From the NCBI GenBank assembly GCA_937129145.1, contig CAKZMU010000072.1:1-47831 (forward strand): a DNA stretch of 47,831 nt. Reading direction: 5' to 3'. The position numbers were made by a program, and so were the translations under genes. Below are positions 42,092-47,831 of the stretch, one piece after another. Position 1 is the stretch's first letter. Every line of letters begins with the position of its first letter. The notes under the pieces were generated by a model that was not told the DNA's origin, made no database searches, and saw only the letters and a list, made by a program, of their open reading frames with translations. The stretch comes from an uncultured Lacinutrix sp. (GTDB taxonomy: Bacteria > Bacteroidota > Bacteroidia > Flavobacteriales > Flavobacteriaceae).

Positions 42092-44602
42092 ATGAGACAC
42101 ATTATTGTAATTCTTGCCTTTTTGTTTAGCACTCTGCTGTCTGCTCAAATTTTAGAGCCAGTAAAGTGGCAGTTTGAAACAGAAAAATTATCTGAAGACG
42201 AATACCAACTAAAATTTATTGCGTTGGTGGATGCTAATTGGGCAATTTATTCCCAAGACATCCCTGATGGTGGACCAAGCCCAACAAGTTTTCAATTTGA
42301 TGAAAGTGATGCGTTTACTTTAACTGGTAATGTAGTAGAAAATGATATAAATAAGGAAACAAAACACGATTCTGTGTTTGAAATGACCTTGTCCAAGTTT
42401 TACAATAAAGCTGAATTTACACAAGTTGTAAAGTTGTCAAATCCAAAGACTACCATTACTGGAACGCTCAATTTTATGACCTGTGACGATAAGCGTTGCT
42501 TGCCTCCAACAGATGTTCCTTTTGAATTTAATATTTCTGAGAATTTATTTGAGCAAGAAGACATTCCTGAGTTTAATTTTGGTGGTTCTCAAATTTTGGA
42601 CCCTGTGTCTTGGCAGTTCCAAACCAATAGAGTTAGTGATAGTGAATTTGATATAGTGTTTACAGCAAACATTGATGATACATGGGCTGTTTATTCGCAA
42701 TTTGTTGAAGAAGGAGGACCTTTGCCAACCATATTTAATTTTGATGAAAGTAGTGATTTTAAGCTGATTGATAGAGTCGTAGAAAGTGACGAAAACAAAC
42801 AAACCAAGCACGATAAAGTGTTTGATATGGAGGTTGCCAAATTCTATAACAAAGCAACTTTCACACAGCGTATTGAAGTAGTTGGTGATGAATTTGAAAT
42901 CAATGGATACATAGAGTATATGACTTGCGATGATGAGCAATGCATATTTAAACCAGACAATCCATTTAAACTCAATTATTCAAAAGATTCAGGGCTTGTA
43001 GTTGTTAATGATGATGTAGACTTATTAGGTAATCCAACTATTGTTAATACGGAAGACACCAATCAGCTGCTTTACGGTATGTCTGCTGGTGATATTACAA
43101 AAACAGATATTAACTGTAATATAGAAGGCGCGACAACAGTGTCAAATGTTGAAGAACAACGAAAATCACTTTGGAGCATTTTCGGGCTTGGGTTTTTAGG
43201 AGGCTTATTAGCGTTATTGACACCATGTGTATTCCCAATGATACCTTTAACAGTAAGTTTCTTTACCAAAAAAGGGGATAGTGAAAAAGGAGCAGGAGTG
43301 TCAAAAGCATTGCTGTATGGTTTTTTTATTTTTGCCGTCTATGTTGTGTTGAGTGTGCCATTTCATTTGTTGGATTCTGTAAACCCAGATATACTCAATG
43401 AAATATCAACCAACGTAGTTTTGAATGTTATTTTCTTTATCATTTTTGTCTTTTTTGCATTTTCGTTTTTTGGGTATTACGAATTAACCTTGCCAGCAAA
43501 ATGGACAAACAAAACAACACAAGGTGAGAATGTAGGAGGTGTTTTAGGTGTGTTTTTTATGGCGCTAACTTTGGCAATTGTGTCGTTTTCATGTACAGGT
43601 CCAATTTTAGGGTCGTTACTAGCTGGGTCTTTAACGACTGATGGTGGTGCGTGGCAACTTACAGCAGGAATGGCAGGTTTTGGAGTTTCTCTTGGATTGC
43701 CTTTTGCACTATTCGCAATGTTCCCAAATATGCTAAACGCGTTGCCAAAATCTGGAGGTTGGTTAAATACTACAAAAGTCGTTTTAGGATTTTTAGAATT
43801 AGCATTAGCATTCAAGTTTTTATCAAATGCCGATTTAGTTCAACATTGGGGAATCTTAAAAATTGAAGTATTCCTAGGCTTATGGATAATTATATTTGGT
43901 GGATTAGCCTTATATACCTTTGGAAAGGTTAAATTTCCTCACGATTCACCAATCAGGAAATTATCCTTTTTTAGAATCTCTTCAGGAATTTTAGTCGCAG
44001 CATTTGTAGTATATTTAGCGTCTGGTTTTAGAGTAAATAAAGAAACAGGTACATTTACCTCGCTCACATTATTGAGCGGATTAACACCGCCTGTTGGTTA
44101 TAGTTTCTTGAAACCAAATGAATGCCCAAACAACTTAGATTGTTTTAAAGATTTAAAAACAGGAATTGCCTACGCAAAAAAAGTCAACAAACCCATTATG
44201 CTTGATTTTACAGGATATGCTTGTGTAAATTGTAGAAAAATGGAAGAACATGTTTGGCCATTACCATCAATAGATAAGTATTTAAGAGATGATTATGTGT
44301 TGATTTCGTTATATGTTGACGATAAAAAAGAACTTCCAGAAAGCGAGCGTCTTGAAGTGCCAAGAATTAATGGAGGTACTAGAACATTAAAGAATTATGG
44401 ACATAAGTGGGCGCACTTTCAAACGCAATTTTTCCAAATCAATTCGCAACCATTTTATATTATATTAAGTCCTGATGGGACTAAGATTTTAAATCAGCCT
44501 GTTGGTTACACACCAGATGAAGATGAGTATGCACAATTTCTAGAATGTGGACTCAATGTGTTCAATCAATCCAACAAAACAGATTTTAATATAACGCCAT
44601 AA
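42092..44602 (+). CDS. DsbD-like thiol:disulfide interchange protein with duplicated N-terminal domain
   Basis: An 836-residue protein with a Sec signal (VILAFLFSTLLSAQ). Two N-terminal DsbD-alpha-like domains occur in tandem (about 22-150 and 168-300), sharing the WQF, WA[IV]YSQ, GGP.PT, FY.KA.FTQ and MTCDD motifs. A membrane domain with about eight segments follows; C379 (TPCVFP) and C501 (SCTGP) are its redox Cys pair. The C-terminal thioredoxin domain has C711/C714 (CVNC). Electrons should pass from cytoplasmic thioredoxin, through the membrane pair, to CVNC and the periplasmic domain. The extra N-terminal domain may act on a second partner. Confidence 0.93.
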   Translation: MRHIIVILAFLFSTLLSAQILEPVKWQFETEKLSEDEYQLKFIALVDANWAIYSQDIPDGGPSPTSFQFDESDAFTLTGNVVENDINKETKHDSVFEMTLSKFYNKAEFTQVVKLSNPKTTITGTLNFMTCDDKRCLPPTDVPFEFNISENLFEQEDIPEFNFGGSQILDPVSWQFQTNRVSDSEFDIVFTANIDDTWAVYSQFVEEGGPLPTIFNFDESSDFKLIDRVVESDENKQTKHDKVFDMEVAKFYNKATFTQRIEVVGDEFEINGYIEYMTCDDEQCIFKPDNPFKLNYSKDSGLVVVNDDVDLLGNPTIVNTEDTNQLLYGMSAGDITKTDINCNIEGATTVSNVEEQRKSLWSIFGLGFLGGLLALLTPCVFPMIPLTVSFFTKKGDSEKGAGVSKALLYGFFIFAVYVVLSVPFHLLDSVNPDILNEISTNVVLNVIFFIIFVFFAFSFFGYYELTLPAKWTNKTTQGENVGGVLGVFFMALTLAIVSFSCTGPILGSLLAGSLTTDGGAWQLTAGMAGFGVSLGLPFALFAMFPNMLNALPKSGGWLNTTKVVLGFLELALAFKFLSNADLVQHWGILKIEVFLGLWIIIFGGLALYTFGKVKFPHDSPIRKLSFFRISSGILVAAFVVYLASGFRVNKETGTFTSLTLLSGLTPPVGYSFLKPNECPNNLDCFKDLKTGIAYAKKVNKPIMLDFTGYACVNCRKMEEHVWPLPSIDKYLRDDYVLISLYVDDKKELPESERLEVPRINGGTRTLKNYGHKWAHFQTQFFQINSQPFYIILSPDGTKILNQPVGYTPDEDEYAQFLECGLNVFNQSNKTDFNITP

Positions 44603-44617
44603 AGCAATTCTTTTCAC

Positions 44618-44625
44618 TATTTTTG
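44618..44625 (+). promoter_or_regulatory. Candidate -7 box for the aminotransferase gene
   Basis: TATTTTTG matches TAnnTTTG, 25 bases before the ATG at 44650. An AGAGG ribosome-binding-like run lies 4 bases before that ATG, which supports this start over the TTG at 44623. Confidence 0.5.
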
Positions 44626-44649
44626 TACACGCTAAATTTTAAGAGGATA

Positions 44650-46122
44650 ATGCCAACACCATTAGAAAACTATTTTCAAAAATTCAGAGAAAACATCGTA
44701 GGAATCAATCAATCCTTCGAATCACCTTATGGTAAAAAAGACATTATTTATGCAGATTGGACTGCCAGTGGAAGATTGTACAAACCGATAGAAGAAAAAA
44801 TGATGAATGTTATTGGTCCTTATGTAGCCAATACCCACACTGAAACTTCAATAACAGGTTCTTCAATGACACATGCGTATCATGAAGCTCGTAATATTAT
44901 TAAAAGTCATGTAAACGCTTCTGAAGATGATATTTTAATTACTGTTGGTTCTGGAATGACTGGTGCGATTAATAAATTTCAGCGTATTTTAGGATTGAAA
45001 GTGTCAGAGAATTTAAAAGAGCATACTAATGTTCCAGATGAGATGCGCCCTGTAGTTTTTGTAACACACATGGAGCATCACTCAAATCAGACATCTTGGT
45101 TAGAAACCATTGCAAAAGTTGAAGTAATTCCTTGTGATGAAGTTGGCTTGGTTTGCATGAAGAGTTACCAAAAACTTTTAGATAAATACAAAAATCACCC
45201 AATTAAAATTGCTGCAGTTACAGCATGTTCAAACGTCACAGGAATTAAGACAGATTATTTTGCCATTGCAAAATTGATTCATCAAAATAATGGGTTATGT
45301 TTTGTGGATTTTGCATGTTCTGCACCATATGTAGATATTGATATGCACCCTGAAGATAAAGATGCATACTTAGACGCAGTAATGTTTTCTCCTCACAAAT
45401 ATTTAGGTGGTCCAGGAGCATCAGGAGTATTGATTTTCAACAAAAAATTATATAAAAATTTAGTACCAGATAACCCAGGAGGCGGAACCGTGTCTTACAC
45501 CAATCCTTGGGGAGACCATGATTATGTGGACGATATTGAGTCAAGGGAAGATGGTGGTACACCTGGTTTTTTACAAGCCATAAAAGTAGCTTTGGCAATT
45601 AAGTTAAAAGACCAAATGGGTGTTGAAAATATTTTGCAGCGAGAACATGAAATTAATGATATTGTTTTCGACAAACTATCTAAAATTGAAAACCTTCAAA
45701 TTTTGGCTGGACACCATAAAGACCGTTTAGGCGTGTATTCATTTTATATTGATGACGCACATTATAATTTAGTGGTGAAGTTATTAAACGACCGTTATGG
45801 TATTCAAACACGAGGTGGTTGTTCATGTGCGGGGACTTATGGTCATTTTCTGTTAAATGTAGATTTGCCAACGTCCAAAGCCATTGAGCTTAAAATTTTA
45901 GAAGGTTGTTTAATGGAGCGACCAGGTTGGGTACGTATGTCCATTCACCCAACAATGACAAATGAAGAAGTTCATTTTATTTGTGACGCTATTAAAGAAG
46001 TAGCCGAAAATTTTGAAGATTGGGGTAAGGATTATGAATATAATGCGATTAAGAACGAATTCGAACACAACGGAAATTTAGAAATAGAAAAAGAAATAAC
46101 CAGTAATTGGTTTAATGTTTAA
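44650..46122 (+). CDS. Class V aminotransferase (cysteine desulfurase-like), PLP-dependent
   Basis: A 490-residue PLP enzyme of fold type I. The likely Schiff-base Lys is K250 in FSPHKYLGGPGA, with GGGTVSYTNP and RGGCSCAGTYGH later, typical of the cysteine desulfurase/kynureninase-like group. No signal peptide. The substrate cannot be called; the QTRGGCSCAG Cys loop resembles a desulfurase active site. It is followed after 13 bases by trxB. Confidence 0.88.
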   Translation: MPTPLENYFQKFRENIVGINQSFESPYGKKDIIYADWTASGRLYKPIEEKMMNVIGPYVANTHTETSITGSSMTHAYHEARNIIKSHVNASEDDILITVGSGMTGAINKFQRILGLKVSENLKEHTNVPDEMRPVVFVTHMEHHSNQTSWLETIAKVEVIPCDEVGLVCMKSYQKLLDKYKNHPIKIAAVTACSNVTGIKTDYFAIAKLIHQNNGLCFVDFACSAPYVDIDMHPEDKDAYLDAVMFSPHKYLGGPGASGVLIFNKKLYKNLVPDNPGGGTVSYTNPWGDHDYVDDIESREDGGTPGFLQAIKVALAIKLKDQMGVENILQREHEINDIVFDKLSKIENLQILAGHHKDRLGVYSFYIDDAHYNLVVKLLNDRYGIQTRGGCSCAGTYGHFLLNVDLPTSKAIELKILEGCLMERPGWVRMSIHPTMTNEEVHFICDAIKEVAENFEDWGKDYEYNAIKNEFEHNGNLEIEKEITSNWFNV

Positions 46123-46135
46123 AATTGATTAATAA

Positions 46136-46975
46136 ATGTCAGAAACAATTGAAAAAGTAAAATGCTTAATTATAGGTTCAGGCCCTGCAGGATATACTGC
46201 AGCTATTTATGCAGCAAGAGCTAACATGAATCCAGTATTATATCAAGGGACTCAACCAGGTGGCCAATTAACAACAACAAATGAAGTGGAGAATTTTCCA
46301 GGTTATCCAGACGGAGTAACTGGACCCGAAATGATGATTCAACTGCAAAAGCAAGCTCAAAGATTTGATACAGATGTTAGGGATGGTTGGGTTACTAAAG
46401 TAGACTTTTCCGGAGATATGCATAAAGTTTGGGTGAATGATACTAAAGAAATTCATTGTGAAACGGTGATTATTTCTACAGGAGCATCAGCAAAATATTT
46501 AGGACTGGAATCTGAACAAAAATATTTGAAATTAGGCGGAGGTGTTTCTGCTTGTGCCGTATGTGATGGATTTTTCTATAGAGGACAAGAAGTAGTTATT
46601 GTAGGTGCGGGAGATTCTGCTTGCGAAGAAGCACACTATTTATCAAAACTTTGTACTAAAGTAACAATGTTAGTAAGACGTGATAAATTTAGAGCGTCTA
46701 AAATCATGGCTGCAAGGGTAACGAATACTGAGAATATTGAAATTTTGTTTAATACAGAAACTGATGAAGTTTTAGGGGATGGTCAAGTGGTGACTGGCGT
46801 TAGAGTATTTAATAATCAAACAAATGAAAAACACGAAATTCCAGCTACTGGATTTTTTGTGGCTATTGGTCATAAACCAAACACCGATATTTTTGCGGAT
46901 TACATCAATCGTGACGAAACAGGTTATATCAAATATGAAAAAGATAACTATGTGTGGGAAGCGGTTGCCGAATAG
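46136..46975 (+). CDS. trxB: Thioredoxin reductase, C-terminally truncated
   Basis: The first 266 residues are a good NADPH thioredoxin reductase: FAD motif GSGPAGYTAA (14-23), redox C140/C143 in CAVCDG, NADPH motif VGAGDSACEEA and FVAIGHKPNT. Normal enzymes are about 310-320 residues and continue with a conserved TxxxGVFAxGD FAD-binding segment. Here the homology stops after DETGYIK, and YEKDNYVWEAVAE and a stop codon follow. The protein would lack part of its FAD site. The break coincides with the suspected sequence join. Confidence 0.85.
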   Translation: MSETIEKVKCLIIGSGPAGYTAAIYAARANMNPVLYQGTQPGGQLTTTNEVENFPGYPDGVTGPEMMIQLQKQAQRFDTDVRDGWVTKVDFSGDMHKVWVNDTKEIHCETVIISTGASAKYLGLESEQKYLKLGGGVSACAVCDGFFYRGQEVVIVGAGDSACEEAHYLSKLCTKVTMLVRRDKFRASKIMAARVTNTENIEILFNTETDEVLGDGQVVTGVRVFNNQTNEKHEIPATGFFVAIGHKPNTDIFADYINRDETGYIKYEKDNYVWEAVAE

Positions 46976-47134
46976 AAAATAATTGAGGACTTAACCCTTA
47001 ACAACCTTCTTCATTCATTCTAATGAAATATCTATTAAAATTGTGTATCTTCGTCTTGCAATACTACACTTTCACGTTACAATTAGAACATCTGTATCAT
47101 CACCTCTTTGAACGCTGATACCACAGGATACACA
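46930..47134. other. Probable chimeric junction region
   Basis: Between the end of recognisable trxB (about 46930) and the uvrA start (47135) no gene, promoter or repeat can be assigned. Base composition and codon use change on the right-hand side. No terminator or transposon end is visible, so a join between two unrelated templates is more likely than an insertion. Confidence 0.6.
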
Positions 47135-47831
47135 ATGCAAGAAAATATAATTGTCCGAGGGGCGCGTGAGCATAACCTCAAAGACATTGATGTAGAAATC
47201 CCACGGAATAAGTTGGTTGTCATTACAGGTTTGTCAGGGTCTGGCAAATCATCTTTAGCATTTGATACAATTTTTGCTGAAGGGCAACGTCGTTATGTCG
47301 AAAGCCTGAGTGCCTATGCACGCCAATTTTTGGGGCAAATGGAAAAGCCCGATGTTGACCAAATTGAAGGTTTAAGCCCTGCTGTTTCGATTGACCAAAA
47401 AGGTGTGAGTAGTAACCCACGCTCAACTGTCGGCACAGTCACCGAAATTTATGATTACATGCGCCTGCTCTATGCGCGTATCGGCATCCCGCATTGTCCA
47501 GAATGTGGTGTTGAATTAGTCGCTCAAAGCGCACAACAAATTCTTGATGATGTCTTGGCAATGGGCAATGACAAACGCATCCAAAGTCTTGCCCCAGTCA
47601 TCCGCGACAAAAAAGGGCAACATGAGAAAGTCTTAGCAGATATTCAAGCACAGGGCTTTGTTCGTGCGCGAATTAATGGCGATGTGCGCGAATTAGAAGA
47701 AAAAATTGAGCTTGAGCGCTATGAAATTCACAATATTGAAGTTGTCATTGACCGTTTAGTTATCCGTGACTATGACGACCCACAATCCGAAGAAGCACAA
47801 GCCTTTGAAACACGCCTGACCGATGGGGTTG
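47135..47831 (+). CDS. uvrA: Excinuclease ABC subunit A, 5' part (runs off the window)
   Basis: The first 232 residues of UvrA, the DNA damage-recognition ATPase. The Walker [42 protein letters not shown] and the first half of zinc site one (CPECG) are clear. [14 protein letters not shown] replaces the [14 protein letters not shown] of most Bacteroidota. About 45% G+C in 240 bases that I counted, against about 36% in 240 bases of trxB, with frequent CGC, GCC and CTG codons, points to another organism. A Chloroflexota-like source is possible but only a guess. Confidence 0.93.
   Translation, partial: MQENIIVRGAREHNLKDIDVEIPRNKLVVITGLSGSGKSSLAFDTIFAEGQRRYVESLSAYARQFLGQMEKPDVDQIEGLSPAVSIDQKGVSSNPRSTVGTVTEIYDYMRLLYARIGIPHCPECGVELVAQSAQQILDDVLAMGNDKRIQSLAPVIRDKKGQHEKVLADIQAQGFVRARINGDVRELEEKIELERYEIHNIEVVIDRLVIRDYDDPQSEEAQAFETRLTDGV

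Overview
The window looks like a contig from a Bacteroidota genome, most likely a marine or aquatic member of the Flavobacteriaceae. The DNA is AT-rich. Many proteins have Bacteroidota-type lipoprotein or Sec signals, and there are carboxypeptidase-like regulatory domains. Promoters carry the Bacteroidota -7 box TAnnTTTG. The arsenosugar gene set and the mevalonate/geranylgeranyl module are both arranged as in flavobacteria. Both ends look abnormal. The left end starts inside a tRNA-Leu whose 5' half is replaced by unrelated sequence. At the right end a thioredoxin reductase loses its C-terminus and is followed by a uvrA fragment with different base and codon use, so a chimeric join near 46.93-47.13 kb is the simplest reading.

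Layout: 0.3-3.8 kb has a GAF-domain protein tail to tail with an HD-domain protein fused to a Pycsar-type membrane effector domain. 4.0-9.2 kb is a tightly packed methionine sulfoxide repair operon (msrB, msrA, glutaredoxin-like, zinc-ribbon) leading into a large lipoprotein that joins a calcineurin-like phosphoesterase, a predicted kinase-like middle domain and an Omp85-like barrel. 9.2-12.9 kb has a lipoprotein, a BaiN/HI0933 flavoprotein, a LacI regulator and a DUF1697 protein. 12.9-17.7 kb is an isoprenoid block (diphosphomevalonate decarboxylase, mevalonate kinase-like, UbiA prenyltransferase) followed by a nitrilase-family hydrolase and a pseudouridine synthase-like protein whose usual catalytic Asp is Gly.

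17.7-24.0 kb has a structured repeat with a DUF6090 gene, a transglutaminase-like protein, a small CarboxypepD_reg-like protein, and a three-gene glycosyltransferase operon. 24.1-27.7 kb has a TolB-like/TPR regulator with a winged-helix-like tail, then three direct repeats spaced exactly 20 bp, then a sterol-desaturase-family gene and a homocysteine methyltransferase-family gene. 27.7-33.3 kb has a NosR/NirI-like polyferredoxin with an FAD oxidoreductase, a GH113-like lipoprotein and a CarboxypepD_reg-like protein. 33.4-39.0 kb is an essentially complete arsenosugar cluster: peroxidase-like protein, ArsS, TIGR04282, purine nucleoside phosphorylase, ArsM, DUF547 and TIGR04283. 39.2-47.0 kb has an M16 protease, a DsbD-like protein with a duplicated N-terminal domain, a class V aminotransferase and the truncated trxB.

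Dispersed palindromic repeats occur in at least six places. Three lie inside coding genes, where they have added in-frame peptide segments.

Most of the window is housekeeping or known accessory functions. The candidates for new biology are the HD-PycTM fusion, the phosphoesterase/kinase-like/Omp85 fusion, the 20-bp-phased operator with its TolB-TPR regulator, the D-to-G pseudouridine synthase, and the coding-compatible repeats.
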